Notes: a model not told the origin generated them from the letters alone. A stretch of DNA of 64,000 bases from Streptomyces fulvoviolaceus (GCF_000718165.1 NZ_JOEY01000015.1:186001-250000), one strand, 5' to 3'. Shown: positions 6,879-16,453, counted from the stretch's first letter. Numbers and translations are program-made.

Positions 6879-9089
6879 GTGGCGGGTCGTGATTTCGGGC
6901 ATCATTTGGGGCTGCCCAGGGCGCTCTCCGGGCTGCCGCTCAGCCCACTGGTTCCCGGCTACGGCGCGCTCGTCGCCGCCCAGCACTCGGCAGGATTACG
7001 GCACGTCGGCGAGGCCCTGGCACCCGCGGGCGTCGGACTGGCCGTGCTCGACGGCCTGTACGTGCCGTCAGGTGCACGCGGCCGCCGGCGGGTGGACGAG
7101 GCGCTGCTGAACGATCTCTCCCGGGCCGCGACTCCTTCGGGCACCGTCGCCGGACTGCTGGCCGACGCCTGCCGGCGCGATCCGCAGGCGCCGCGCAGGA
7201 TCGTGCTGTACCAGCTGATCGGCCTGCTTCAGGACCGCCCTGCGGCCGAACGGCCCAGCGCCGCCGCCGAGTTGGGGGTGCAGCCCGCGGAGGCGGCCGG
7301 GCTGGTGGCGGCCGCGCGGTTACGGCCCGCCCTGGACCGGCGGCAGCGCGATGCCGCCGAGTCCCTCGCCGACGCCTGGAAGCGGCACCGGCTGCACCGG
7401 GTGCGCGCCCTGCTGGAGCAGTTACCCAAGAGCGGCCGCGATCAGGACCTTGAGACGCTGCGGGCCACCCTCGCCGCGCGACTGGCCGTCGTCGACGCGG
7501 CCCTGAAAGCGGCGCGGGAGGCCGACGGACGGCGGGACGCGAAGGCCGCGAGCGAGGAGTATCTGCGCGCCCTGCACGAGGCCGCCGACGACCGGCCGGC
7601 CCTGCGCGGCCTGGTCCGCGTCCACGGACCCCGGGGCGGCCGTCCCGCCCTCCTGCACGCCGAACTCGCCTGGGAGCAGGTCGAGTTGAGCTGGCAGGAC
7701 AGCGGCGTCGAGGAAGACCACGACTGGCGGCTGCTGTGTCTTTTCCGCGACGCGAAGGGCGCGGCGAGGGTCCGCGAGGTGGCCTTGGACTCCACAGGCC
7801 TCACGGCCCGGGACACGGCCGTCGCTCTCGGCAGCACCGTCCGCTATGCCGCCCTCCCCGTGCGCGACGGGCGCGCGACCGGTCCGCCGCTGGTCTCGCA
7901 CCGGGTCCTGGTCGCCCCCGACGTCACCGGACTGACCCTGGCCGATGGCCCTCGGCGCGTTGCGGGCTCCTGGCAACAGCCGCCGGGCGCCGCCGACGTG
8001 ACCGTCGAGTGCACCGGCCCCGAAGGCACCACCGGTCAACTCCGGCCCCGCACCGGCGGGTTCACCGCCACCGACCTGCCCGTCGGGAGCCACGCCTTCC
8101 GCGTCGTCTGCCACTACCGCGCCCCGGGCGGCGCCCTCGTCCTCTCCCCCGGAGTCCGCGCCACCCGCACCGTCCATCCCTGGCCGGAACCGGTGCGCAC
8201 CCTCACCGCCCGCGCCGACGGCGAGGCGTTACGGGTCGACTGGACCGGCGCGCAGGGCGCCGAGGTCCGGCTGGTGCGGTGGCCCGGTGAGGCACCGGCT
8301 CCCGGCACCGAGCTGCGCACGGACGAGCTGCCGCCCCGGCTCGATGAAGGCGGGGCGCTGCTGCGGCCCCCCGCAGGGTCCCTCCGGCTCGCGTCCGTCG
8401 CCGTGCTCGGCGAGCGCGCCCTGGCGGGTCCCGCGGTCGACGTCGAGACACTGAGCCCGGTGACCGGGCTCGCCGCCCGCCGCCTCCCGGACGGACAGGC
8501 CGAGATCACCCTCGACTGGCCCGACGGCGCCGGCCATCTCTCGGTCACCTGGGAGCTCCTGGACCTCTCAGAAGGGGGGTCCACGGGCGGCGAACGGACC
8601 GTCACCGCGCACGCCTTCCGGCGCGGCGGACTGCGGTTGCCCGTCGGTCCGCGCGGTGTCCGCATCCGGGCCGCCGGCGCTCCCCGGTCGCCGGACGCGG
8701 TCGTCATACCCGCCACGACCGCCGACGTGGTGCTGCCGCCGGACGCCGCCATCGACTACCGACTCGTCCGCCCGCCAAGGAAGTTCTTCGGACGGGGCGG
8801 TGGCCCCACGGTGTTGCGGGTCACCCTCTCCGCACCGGGCGGCCACCCGTCCGTCCCCGAGTTCGTGTGTGTCGCCCGCAGCGGCACGCTCCGCCCCCGC
8901 AGCGCCACCGACGGCACCACCGTGCTGCGGATACCCGGCACGGACCTGACGCGCCACGGCATGGTCGAGCAGGAGCTGCCGGCCGCGCCCTGCCCGGCCC
9001 CGTACACCCTGCGCGGCTTCCTGCTGGGAGAGCACGCGGCCGCCGTCCGCCTCGAAGAACCGTCCCCCGCGACCCTGGTGGTGCGCTGA
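6879..9089 (+). CDS. Large protein with helical N-terminus and Fn3-like C-terminal repeats, first gene of the GTPase/TerY-P operon
   Basis: 736 residues, no named family recognised. Residues about 1-250 look alpha-helical and Ala/Arg-rich. From about 330 there are beta-rich repeats resembling fibronectin type III domains, for example EPVRTLTARADGEALRVDWT and SPVTGLAARRLPDGQAEITLDWPD. No signal peptide or membrane segment, so probably cytoplasmic; an adaptor or sensor role is a guess. Starts at GTG 6879 after a G-rich stretch (GGGGGGG) and ends 3 nt before the next gene. It contains four in-frame TTA codons (codons 40, 148, 182 and 451), extraordinary for Streptomyces, so its translation, and possibly the coupled operon, should depend on the bldA tRNA. 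Confidence 0.75.
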   Translation: MAGRDFGHHLGLPRALSGLPLSPLVPGYGALVAAQHSAGLRHVGEALAPAGVGLAVLDGLYVPSGARGRRRVDEALLNDLSRAATPSGTVAGLLADACRRDPQAPRRIVLYQLIGLLQDRPAAERPSAAAELGVQPAEAAGLVAAARLRPALDRRQRDAAESLADAWKRHRLHRVRALLEQLPKSGRDQDLETLRATLAARLAVVDAALKAAREADGRRDAKAASEEYLRALHEAADDRPALRGLVRVHGPRGGRPALLHAELAWEQVELSWQDSGVEEDHDWRLLCLFRDAKGAARVREVALDSTGLTARDTAVALGSTVRYAALPVRDGRATGPPLVSHRVLVAPDVTGLTLADGPRRVAGSWQQPPGAADVTVECTGPEGTTGQLRPRTGGFTATDLPVGSHAFRVVCHYRAPGGALVLSPGVRATRTVHPWPEPVRTLTARADGEALRVDWTGAQGAEVRLVRWPGEAPAPGTELRTDELPPRLDEGGALLRPPAGSLRLASVAVLGERALAGPAVDVETLSPVTGLAARRLPDGQAEITLDWPDGAGHLSVTWELLDLSEGGSTGGERTVTAHAFRRGGLRLPVGPRGVRIRAAGAPRSPDAVVIPATTADVVLPPDAAIDYRLVRPPRKFFGRGGGPTVLRVTLSAPGGHPSVPEFVCVARSGTLRPRSATDGTTVLRIPGTDLTRHGMVEQELPAAPCPAPYTLRGFLLGEHAAAVRLEEPSPATLVVR

Positions 9090-9092
9090 GCC

Positions 9093-10340
9093 ATGACGAC
9101 CGTCATCTGCCCCTACTGCTTCGACCGCGCACCCGCGGCCAAGCTGCCCTACCGCTGCCTGATGACTCCGAGCGGCGTACGCGGCGGCACGCCCTGCGGT
9201 CCTGAACGCGACGACATCTGGGCCGGGTTCATGGGCCCGAGCGTGCCCCCGGCGGCGCGGATGCGCGGCCCTGTCTTCACTCCGGCGCGAGGGGTCGCCG
9301 CACTGGCGGCCGGGATGCGGGGCGGCAGCAGCGTGCCCTGTCCGGGGTGCGGAGTGTCCACGCCGGTGCGGGTGTGCCGGTCCTGCCACAGCGACCTGCC
9401 GAGCGACTACTGCGACCAGGACAGCCGCATCATCGCGCTGGTCGGGGCGAAGGCCTCCGGCAAGAGCACCTATGTCTCCGTGCTGGTCAACGAGTTGAAC
9501 CAGCGGGTCGGACAGGCCTACCACGCCGTGCTGGCCGCGATGGGGCAGAGCACCCAGCAGCGGGACAAGGAGATGGCCGAGGACCTGTACGACCGGCTGC
9601 GGCTGCCGGACGCCACCCGCCCGGCCGCCCTCGGCTTCAACGACCCGCTGCTGTACCGGCTGAGCATGCCGCGCCGGGGGCGGCTGGGCTCCGGCACCCG
9701 GCACACCACACTGGTGTTCTTCGACGCGGCCGGCGAGGACCTCGCGGGTGCCGAGGCGATGGACCGCTACACCCGGTATCTCAGCGCCGCCGACGGCATA
9801 GTCCTGCTGGTCGATCCGCTCCAACTGGGCTCGGTTCGCGACCGGTTGCCCGTGCACGACGGTCCTCCGCTGCCCGTGGTGGAGACTCCGCCGCGGCAGA
9901 TCGCCGCCGACCTCGCGGCCCAGCTGCGCGCGCACGGCAAGGGCGGGTCCCGCGGACGGGTCAGCACGCCGATCGCGGTGGCCGTCACCAAGTCGGACAT
10001 GCTCAAGCCGCTGCTCGACCCGCACTCGCCGCTGCTCGCCAACGCCCGGCACGCCGAGGGGGCGTTCGACGAGGACGACCGGCTCGCCGTGCACGAGGAG
10101 ATCCGGTCCCTGATGGCGGAGTGGGACTCGGGCGCGCTGGTACGGCAACTGGAGCTGGACTTCGCGGAGTTGTCGCTGTTCGGGCTGTCGGCGCTCGGTG
10201 CGCCGCCGCCCGCCGACGCACCGGCGGACGTACCGAAGTCGGGGCCACGTCCGGTCCGGGTGGAGGATCCGCTGCTGTGGCTGCTGGCCCGGCGCGGTCT
10301 GCTGCCGGTCCGTGACGCGGGGAAGGGACGAGCCAAGTGA
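9093..10340 (+). CDS. Zinc-ribbon P-loop GTPase of the TRAFAC/double-GTPase type
   Basis: 415 residues. The N-terminal zinc-binding cysteines are CPYC (residues 6-9), then CPGC and CRSC before residue 105. The GTPase core follows: Walker A GAKASGKST (about 117-125), G3-like FFDAAGED, and G4-like AVTKSD. Family knowledge: such GTPases are encoded with GTPase-associated protein 1 and a second GTPase in predicted NTP-dependent conflict systems (described computationally by Aravind and colleagues). Here it sits between the Fn3-like protein and the GAP1-type protein, and its stop overlaps the next GTG by 4 nt. No membrane segment. The specific job is unknown. Confidence 0.85.
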   Translation: MTTVICPYCFDRAPAAKLPYRCLMTPSGVRGGTPCGPERDDIWAGFMGPSVPPAARMRGPVFTPARGVAALAAGMRGGSSVPCPGCGVSTPVRVCRSCHSDLPSDYCDQDSRIIALVGAKASGKSTYVSVLVNELNQRVGQAYHAVLAAMGQSTQQRDKEMAEDLYDRLRLPDATRPAALGFNDPLLYRLSMPRRGRLGSGTRHTTLVFFDAAGEDLAGAEAMDRYTRYLSAADGIVLLVDPLQLGSVRDRLPVHDGPPLPVVETPPRQIAADLAAQLRAHGKGGSRGRVSTPIAVAVTKSDMLKPLLDPHSPLLANARHAEGAFDEDDRLAVHEEIRSLMAEWDSGALVRQLELDFAELSLFGLSALGAPPPADAPADVPKSGPRPVRVEDPLLWLLARRGLLPVRDAGKGRAK

Positions 10341-12949
10341 CCCTGGCCCAGCTGCACTACACGTCGGCGCCGCCGGGGCCCGACGGTTCCGGCTTCCGGT
10401 TCACGGCGGTCAGCGCGGGCGTGTCGCAGGGGCTGCTGCGGGAGGCCGAGCAGCTCATCGGGTACGAGCCGCCGCGCGACTTCCCGGCCCGCCCCGACAC
10501 CGAACAGCTCAGGTCGTTTCCCAAGGCCCTGAGCTTCAGCGAACTGTCCGACGGCGGGCGCCTGTTGAGCCGTTCCGTCTACACGGGGGCGGACTACAGC
10601 GGCCGTTGGGGCAACTTCCACGCGCACGCCCTGCACCTGCCGCCCGGTGCACGGCTGCCGGACGGGGCGCTGCCCATCACGGCCTGGGAGTCGCCCCGTT
10701 GGGCCGGCTCCACTCCGCCCGGTGGCCACCCCGAGCCGATCGACCGCTTCGAATCGTCGGGGCTGATCCACCGGGACTCCCTCGTCGCGTTCGCCGTGTC
10801 CCGGACCGACCGGCTCGCCGCGTTCTTCGCCGACCTGCGGGTGCTCGCCGAGGACCCGGACGCCGGGCAGATCGTGCTCGTCGAGAACGACAGCGCCGAC
10901 GTGGCCCGGTGGATCACCCTCGCCTGCGCGGTGCTGCCCCGGGAGCGGGCCCACCGGCTGACGTTCACCACGTACACGCGCCGGCCGCAGCAGGCCCGCC
11001 AGCAGATCATCGGCGCTCTGCCGTCCTCGGAGTCCGTCACCCACGACCACCGCTACCGGGTCCACGACTGCACCGGCCGGGCGCCGTCCGCACCGGTCAC
11101 GGACGCGTGGGCCGACCTGTGCGCACGGATCTGGTGCGCGGGCCGGCCCGAACTGTTCCAGGACGCGCACCTGGAGGTCGGGCCGCTGGCGGTGACCGCA
11201 CTGGTCGCCGGGATCGAGCTGGACGCGGACGGCCGTACGGCGGCGGCACGATGGGCGGCCGAGCAGGCAGGTGCGCTTCCCCACGCGACGTTGGCGGAGC
11301 TGGTGGGCGCGTTGTGCGCGGACGGCAAGGGTGCCGCCGTAGCGGATTCCGGAGCCGACGGCGAACAGGCGGCACTGGCAGCGCTGTTGGCCCGGATCGA
11401 GGGACAGCTGCCGACATCCGTGACCGCGGCGCTCGCCGCGCGCGTGCTGGCCTCGGCCGTCCTGAGCCGGGGCCCGGTCCCGGCGTTGCGGGCCGGATCG
11501 CTCACCCCCGAAACCCGGGCCGGCCTGGCCCGGGACCTGGCGCCCGCCATCCGGTCGGGCATCGACGACGTCCACGAGCCGGCCGTCGGACGCCCCCTCG
11601 CCCTGCTGCGCATCGCCGACCTGCTCGACGTCGACTGCCAGGACCTCCTCCCGGAACTGGCGGGCCGCCTCGCCCGGGCCCTGGTCACCGAGCCACCGAC
11701 CGACTCCGCGGACCGGTCGGCCGCGGACAGCGTGGCGCATCCCGCGGGGTACGGCCCGGGCGACGCCACAAGCCGCGCCGCAGCCTCGGGCCGTACTCCG
11801 ACGGGTGTCTGGAACTCGCCGTCGGCCGACGCCCCGGCCCCCCCCGCCGCCCCCGCCGCCTGTCCACCCGCCCTGCTCGACGCCGTGCACGAGCACCCCT
11901 CCCTGCGTATCGCGCTCTTCGCGTCCCTCGACGCGCTCGCCGCCGCCGACCCGCAGACCGTCGCGCGGATGCTGGGCGGGGCGGGGCTGCCCGTGGAACT
12001 GCAGCCCGGCAACCCCCATCTGCGGATGTGCGTTCTGGCGGGCGCCGCGCGTGGGTCCGGGAGCCGGCTCGCGCGGTTCCATGAGCTCCTGCGGGCCGCC
12101 GGAGTGTCACCGCACGCCGACACCACGCTGTTGCGCACCGCCCTGCGCCTGGTGTGGAGCGGCGAGCTCCCGACCGGGGAAGAGGCGAGCCGGCTGCTGA
12201 ACGAGCTGGGGTCCGACATCCATCGCTCGGCCGGTACCCGGGATCTGCTGATCGACGCCGCCCTCACCGCACCGCCGGAGGACCGGGACGTACCCGCCCT
12301 GGCCGTGGAGCTGCTCACCGCCTTCTCGGCCGAGCTGCGGCCCGGGCAGCGCGCGGCCCTGCTCCTGCTGGAGTACGTGCGGCTGCTGGGCACGGAGGGC
12401 GAGGGCGACAACTGGGTCACCCGGGTCCTGCAACTGCGGGACAGCGCGACCGAGCCCGTGCCGGACACCGTGACCGACCGGGTGTTCGGCATGCTCGCGT
12501 GGCGGCTCGTCAAGGGGCCGACCCCCGAGAGCGAGCTGTACGCCTTGGTCCGGTCGGCTGAGCCCCGGCTGTTCGCGGCGTACGAGCGGGCCGGACGCCT
12601 GGACCGTGTGGGCGACCGGCTGCGGACCGTGCCGTCGTACGCCGCCCAGTGCTTCAGTGCCTGGAGCGCCTTCCCCGGGACCCATCCGGCCTGGGACGAG
12701 GCGCGCAACGCCCTGCTGACCAAGGTGCTGCGGCCGATCGTGCGGGCGCTGCCCGCCGAGGACGTCGTCGCCGTGGAGCAGGCCCTCGGCAGCGCGGGCC
12801 GGGGCAGGCTCGACGCGTTCCGCACCTGGAACCGGCCCGGCACGCTCGGCCGGCTCGCGGGACGCCTCTCGGGCCGCGGCCGCCGCGGTGAACAGCCCTC
12901 CGCCTGGCACGCGGACGTGGAGCCGCCGTCCGACGGGGGCCGCCGATGA
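10337..12949 (+). CDS. GTPase-associated protein 1-related protein
   Basis: 870 residues, cytoplasmic. The N-terminal domain (about 1-130), with LAQLHYTSAPPGPDGSGF, GYEPPRDFPARPDTEQL and GNFHAHALHLP, is the hallmark of GTPase-associated protein 1. The middle has helical repeats and the C-terminal half is helix-rich up to a basic tail. A Pro/Ala linker occurs near residue 500. The family is predicted to act with the paired GTPases as effector or adaptor; no biochemical role is established to my knowledge. Starts with GTG overlapping the upstream TGA; the end overlaps a short ORF at 12946 by ATGA. Confidence 0.85.
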   Translation: MTLAQLHYTSAPPGPDGSGFRFTAVSAGVSQGLLREAEQLIGYEPPRDFPARPDTEQLRSFPKALSFSELSDGGRLLSRSVYTGADYSGRWGNFHAHALHLPPGARLPDGALPITAWESPRWAGSTPPGGHPEPIDRFESSGLIHRDSLVAFAVSRTDRLAAFFADLRVLAEDPDAGQIVLVENDSADVARWITLACAVLPRERAHRLTFTTYTRRPQQARQQIIGALPSSESVTHDHRYRVHDCTGRAPSAPVTDAWADLCARIWCAGRPELFQDAHLEVGPLAVTALVAGIELDADGRTAAARWAAEQAGALPHATLAELVGALCADGKGAAVADSGADGEQAALAALLARIEGQLPTSVTAALAARVLASAVLSRGPVPALRAGSLTPETRAGLARDLAPAIRSGIDDVHEPAVGRPLALLRIADLLDVDCQDLLPELAGRLARALVTEPPTDSADRSAADSVAHPAGYGPGDATSRAAASGRTPTGVWNSPSADAPAPPAAPAACPPALLDAVHEHPSLRIALFASLDALAAADPQTVARMLGGAGLPVELQPGNPHLRMCVLAGAARGSGSRLARFHELLRAAGVSPHADTTLLRTALRLVWSGELPTGEEASRLLNELGSDIHRSAGTRDLLIDAALTAPPEDRDVPALAVELLTAFSAELRPGQRAALLLLEYVRLLGTEGEGDNWVTRVLQLRDSATEPVPDTVTDRVFGMLAWRLVKGPTPESELYALVRSAEPRLFAAYERAGRLDRVGDRLRTVPSYAAQCFSAWSAFPGTHPAWDEARNALLTKVLRPIVRALPAEDVVAVEQALGSAGRGRLDAFRTWNRPGTLGRLAGRLSGRGRRGEQPSAWHADVEPPSDGGRR

Positions 12950-13041
12950 GCCGTACGACACCGTCGGCGGCCCGGTCCGCCGGCCACGCGGCACACGCCG
13001 GGTCCGGGTCCGGGCCTTCGGCCGAAGGAGATAGCCGATGA
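12946..13041 (+). CDS. Short coupled ORF (31 residues) bridging two operon genes
   Basis: The ATG overlaps the stop of the GAP1-type gene (ATGA) and its own TGA overlaps the ATG of the next gene. The 31 residues are Ser/Ala/Gly-rich with no recognisable domain. The region also contains the ribosome binding site GAAGGAG of the next gene, so it may serve mainly to carry ribosomes across the gap. Whether the peptide is made or matters is unknown. Confidence 0.3.
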   Translation: MSRTTPSAARSAGHAAHAGSGSGPSAEGDSR

Positions 13042-14678
13042 CCGTCTACATTCCCCTCATGGCGCTGCTCGGCTGGACCGCGCTGATAGCCGTCGGACTG
13101 TGCCTGGGCAACGTGCTCTGGAAGTTCCTCGGCATCGGCGTGGGCGCCGTGTGGCGGGGTCTCGGACCGTGGCAGACGGGCACGCCGGATCAGCGCGTAC
13201 CGGTTGTCGGGGCGGACGAGCCCGCTCATCTCGGCTACTGGTGGCGGCAGATGTGGGTGGACACCGTGTCGGCCGCCGGGTACGGCATACGCGTGATCTG
13301 GACGGCATTCGCCGACCCGTGGATGGGCCGGTACGCCGACAACCTGTTCCACGGACGGAATCCGAACGGCCTGCGCGCCACCTCGCCCGGCAGCCGGCTC
13401 TGGCTGGCCGTGTTCGTGGCACCCGGCACCGCCGTGGGCGCGCTGCTCGGCGCCACGCTCGCCACCGTTCTCCTCGGCACGGTGCTGGCGGTGTTCGCCC
13501 TGCTGCTCGGCATGGTGTGGCTGGGCTGCGCGGCGCCCGTGCCAGTGGTGCGGGGCGTGGAGCGCGGCTGGATGCTGGCCCGCGGAGTCCGGGTCAAGTG
13601 CCCCTACCCCGGCTGCTATCTGCCGGTGCCCCTGCCCATGTACCGGTGCCCGAAGTGCCGGGCGGAACACCGCGCACTGCGCCCCGGACGGTACGGCGTG
13701 CTGTGGCACGCGTGCGCGTGCGGGCACCGGCTGCCGACGACGCGGATCGCGGGCCGGACGAAGCTGACGGCGTCGTGCCCGCACTGCACGCAGTACCTGC
13801 CGAAGTCGGTCGGCACCACCCGGGTCGTGCACGCGCCGCTCATCGGCGGCACCTCCTCCGGCAAGACGATGCTGATGGCGGCCATGGTGGAGGGCCTGCA
13901 CAGCTGTGCGCGGCGCGGCGAGCTGACGGTCGAGTACGCCTCGGACGACGACCGGCGCACGGCCAACGACCTCAACCAGGACCTGAAGAGCACCGGTTGG
14001 GCGCACGCGACGACCAGCACCCAGCCACGCGCCCTGATGCTGGCGGTGGCCTGCGGACGGCGCCGCAGACTGCTGTACCTGTACGACCCGATGGGCGAGA
14101 CGGTGAGCGACGCCTCACGCGTGCGTGCCCAGCAGTATCTGGCGCACACGCACGGCGTGATCCTGGTCGCGGACGTACTGGCCGACCCGAAGGTACGCGG
14201 CCGGCTCGGCAAGGAGGACACCCGGCGGGCCCAGGACGCACGCCCCTCGCAGCAGGGGCCCTGGGACACCTACCAGCGGCTGACCGGCGAGCTGGCGGCG
14301 CTGACCGGACGGCGCTCGAAGCTGTCCGTGGCGACGGTCGTCACCAAGCGGGACGTCCTGGACCAGCTGGTGTCCCTCCCCGTGCCCGGCGCGCAGATCG
14401 ACGCCTGGCTGGAGGAGATCGGTCTGGGCGGCCTGGTACGCGCCCTCGGGCACGACTTCCGTTCGGCGCGCTACTGGGCCGTGAGCGCCCACGCGGCCAC
14501 CGGCACCGGCCCGCTGGAGAGCGAGCAGCGCCGAGCCGCCGAGCCGGTGCTGTGGCTGCTCGCGGCCTCCGGGCTGAGGACCGACGCGCTCACCGGGCCC
14601 GGCGGCGCGAGCGGCAAGGAGCGCAGGATCAGGCTGCGCGGCAACGGCGACCGTGAGAGGAAGTACAGCCCCGCATGA
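13038..14678 (+). CDS. Membrane-anchored zinc-ribbon GTPase (double-GTPase type 2)
   Basis: 546 residues. An N-terminal membrane segment (about 4-33, MALLGWTALIAVGLCLGNVLW) and a second hydrophobic pair (about 115-165) anchor it in the membrane. A multi-Cys zinc ribbon follows (CPYPGCYLPVP, CPKC, CACGH, CPHC; about 190-255). Then comes the GTPase domain with Walker A GGTSSGKT (about 270-277), a G3-like LYLYDPMGE and a G4-like VVTKRD. Good Shine-Dalgarno GAAGGAG before the ATG. Together with the 9093 gene it forms the pair of GTPases typical of these systems. Ends in ATGA overlap with the tiny membrane protein at 14675. Confidence 0.85.
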   Translation: MTVYIPLMALLGWTALIAVGLCLGNVLWKFLGIGVGAVWRGLGPWQTGTPDQRVPVVGADEPAHLGYWWRQMWVDTVSAAGYGIRVIWTAFADPWMGRYADNLFHGRNPNGLRATSPGSRLWLAVFVAPGTAVGALLGATLATVLLGTVLAVFALLLGMVWLGCAAPVPVVRGVERGWMLARGVRVKCPYPGCYLPVPLPMYRCPKCRAEHRALRPGRYGVLWHACACGHRLPTTRIAGRTKLTASCPHCTQYLPKSVGTTRVVHAPLIGGTSSGKTMLMAAMVEGLHSCARRGELTVEYASDDDRRTANDLNQDLKSTGWAHATTSTQPRALMLAVACGRRRRLLYLYDPMGETVSDASRVRAQQYLAHTHGVILVADVLADPKVRGRLGKEDTRRAQDARPSQQGPWDTYQRLTGELAALTGRRSKLSVATVVTKRDVLDQLVSLPVPGAQIDAWLEEIGLGGLVRALGHDFRSARYWAVSAHAATGTGPLESEQRRAAEPVLWLLAASGLRTDALTGPGGASGKERRIRLRGNGDRERKYSPA

Positions 14679-14794
14679 CCCAGGTGACCCCACCCATCGG
14701 ACACGGACGGCGGCTGACGGCCGGCCTGTTCATCACCGCTCTCGTGCTGACACCGGCCGCCCTGGCACTGCTCGTGCGGTGGCTGCTGCCGTGA
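14675..14794 (+). CDS. 39-residue single-pass membrane peptide
   Basis: The ATG overlaps the preceding stop (ATGA) and the stop overlaps a GTG (GTGA). After a short polar start with Arg-Arg, residues about 16-36 (GLFITALVLTPAALALLV) form one membrane segment, ending RWLLP. Its position between the membrane GTPase and the vWA gene, with coupling on both sides, argues that it is a real small protein, perhaps a membrane partner of the GTPase. It is below usual gene-calling size. A minute downstream frame (14791-14847, 18 residues, GTG start) links it to the vWA start in the same coupled way. Confidence 0.55.
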   Translation: MTQVTPPIGHGRRLTAGLFITALVLTPAALALLVRWLLP

Positions 14795-14843
14795 GACCCA
14801 CAACGACCGAAGACCCCGACCCGACTCCCGGAAAGGACACGGA

Positions 14844-15530
14844 GTGAGCGACATTCCCGGCGGGCCCATGGCGAACCGGCCGGTCCACTTCATCTGGCTG
14901 CTCGACTGCTCGTACTCGATGCAGGGAGAGAAGATCGCCCGGCTCAACTACGCGATCAGAGAGGCCATTCCGGAGATGCGTGCGGTGGCGCACGACAACC
15001 CGGTGGCCCAGCTGCTGGTGCGGACCATCACCTTCTCCAGCACGGCCCAGTGGCACCACCAGACACCCGTCCCGGTCGACGACTTCACCTGGCAGGACGT
15101 CGAGGTGGACGGTATGACCAATCTCGGCGAGGCCCTCACGCTCGTCTCGCGGGAGCTGCAGAGCCCGCCGATGCCGCAGCGCGCGTTGAAGCCCGTGCTG
15201 GCGCTGGTGTCGGACGGCGGGCCCACGGACGACTGGAAGGCCGGTCTCAAGGCGATCGACGCGACGCCGTGGGGCCGTAAGGCGGTACGCGTGGCCATCG
15301 CGATCGGCCACGACGCGGACCGCGGCGTTCTCCAGGAGTTCATCGGCAACCCGGAGATGCCTCCGTTGGACGCCAACAGCCCCAAGCAGCTTGCGGCGGC
15401 GATCCGTTGGGCGTCGACGGCGGCGGTGAAGGCGGCGTCACAGCCGATGGCGGGCTCGGCGGACAACCTGACGAAGCAGCCGTACGCACCGCCGGTCCTG
15501 GATGACGACGACGATGACGACGTGTGGTGA
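14844..15530 (+). CDS. TerY-like von Willebrand factor A domain protein
   Basis: 228 residues; metal-ion-dependent adhesion-site protein of the TerY-P triad. MIDAS residues are visible: DCSYS (21-25, the DxSxS motif), the Thr in DGMTNLGEAL, and the Asp in LVSDGGPTDDW. It ends in a run of seven Asp before Val-Trp, an acidic tail of unknown use. Family knowledge: TerY-type vWA proteins are regularly encoded with a PP2C phosphatase and a kinase with a zinc ribbon, exactly the next two genes. GTG start after GGAAAGGA. Cytoplasmic. Confidence 0.9.
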   Translation: MSDIPGGPMANRPVHFIWLLDCSYSMQGEKIARLNYAIREAIPEMRAVAHDNPVAQLLVRTITFSSTAQWHHQTPVPVDDFTWQDVEVDGMTNLGEALTLVSRELQSPPMPQRALKPVLALVSDGGPTDDWKAGLKAIDATPWGRKAVRVAIAIGHDADRGVLQEFIGNPEMPPLDANSPKQLAAAIRWASTAAVKAASQPMAGSADNLTKQPYAPPVLDDDDDDDVW

Positions 15531-16450
15531 CGCTCGGGGTGCGGCGCTGGGACACGCTGGCCGACAGCGTCCAGGGCGTCGGCAAGCGATGCAACCAGGA
15601 CTGGTACGCCTGTGAGGGCACCGGCTCCGGCGAGGATCCGCTGGTGCTGGCGGTGGCGGACGGGCACGGCTCGGCCAGGCACTCCCGCAGCGAGCTGGGC
15701 GCGCGGTTCGCCGTGGACCGGTTCCTGGTCCGGGCCGCCGAGTTCGGCCGGGCGGCCCGCGACTGCCACGAACCGGGGCGCCTGACACGGCTGATGACGT
15801 ATGCCCGGGACGACTTCCCCCGCGCGCTGGTGCACGACTGGCGGGAGGAGGTCCTGGGGCACTGGTCCCGGCACCGCCCGGTCGCCGACGACGGGGCGCG
15901 GGAGCCCGAGCCGGACGAGAAGCTGCTGCTGTACGGCACGACCCTGATCGGCGCGGTGCTCACGCCCTGGCTGTTCGTGGCCTGGCAGATCGGCGACGGC
16001 GATCTCGCGGTCGTCGAGCACGACGGCACGCTGACCCGGCCGCTCGCGCCCGAGGAGGAGGACCTGGGCGACGAGACGGAGTCGCTGTGCGGGCCGGAGG
16101 CCTGGGCCGCGGTGCGGATGCACTGGGCGCCGGTGTTCGAGGAGGCGCGCGCGCCTCGGCTGGTGGTGCTGTCGACGGACGGGCTGTCGAAGAGCTTCGC
16201 GTCGGCCGACGGTTACCGGGAGTTCGTCGCCGGACTGGACGACCGGCTGGCGGCGCAGGGCAGTTCGGGAGTGCGGGAGGTGCTGCCCCAGTGGCTGCGG
16301 CAGGCCTCGCAGTACTCCGGGGACGACACGACCCTGACGGCCGCGCTGCGCCACAGGCACGGGGACGTCGCACCCGAGGACGTCGCACGGGACGCCCCGC
16401 CGCACCCGGCGGCGCTGCCCTTGGAAACGGAACAGAAGACGGAGACGTAG
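15524..16450 (+). CDS. PP2C-family serine/threonine phosphatase of the TerY-P triad
   Basis: 308 residues, or 307 if it starts at the next GTG, 15527. Metal-binding PP2C motifs: KRCNQDWYA, VADGHGSARHS (DGxG), VAWQIGDGD, LSTDGLSKSF and GDDTTLTAAL near the C-terminus. It should remove phosphate placed by the kinase encoded next, on the vWA protein, the GTPases or the kinase itself; the substrate is inferred from gene order only. Its start overlaps the vWA stop. No membrane segment. Confidence 0.9.
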   Translation: MVTLGVRRWDTLADSVQGVGKRCNQDWYACEGTGSGEDPLVLAVADGHGSARHSRSELGARFAVDRFLVRAAEFGRAARDCHEPGRLTRLMTYARDDFPRALVHDWREEVLGHWSRHRPVADDGAREPEPDEKLLLYGTTLIGAVLTPWLFVAWQIGDGDLAVVEHDGTLTRPLAPEEEDLGDETESLCGPEAWAAVRMHWAPVFEEARAPRLVVLSTDGLSKSFASADGYREFVAGLDDRLAAQGSSGVREVLPQWLRQASQYSGDDTTLTAALRHRHGDVAPEDVARDAPPHPAALPLETEQKTET

Positions 16451-16453
16451 CGG

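Noticed and set aside
9767..12082. 771-codon minus-strand frame opposite the GAP1 gene
   Set aside because: Shadow of a gene with clear family match; composition typical of antisense frames in high-GC DNA.
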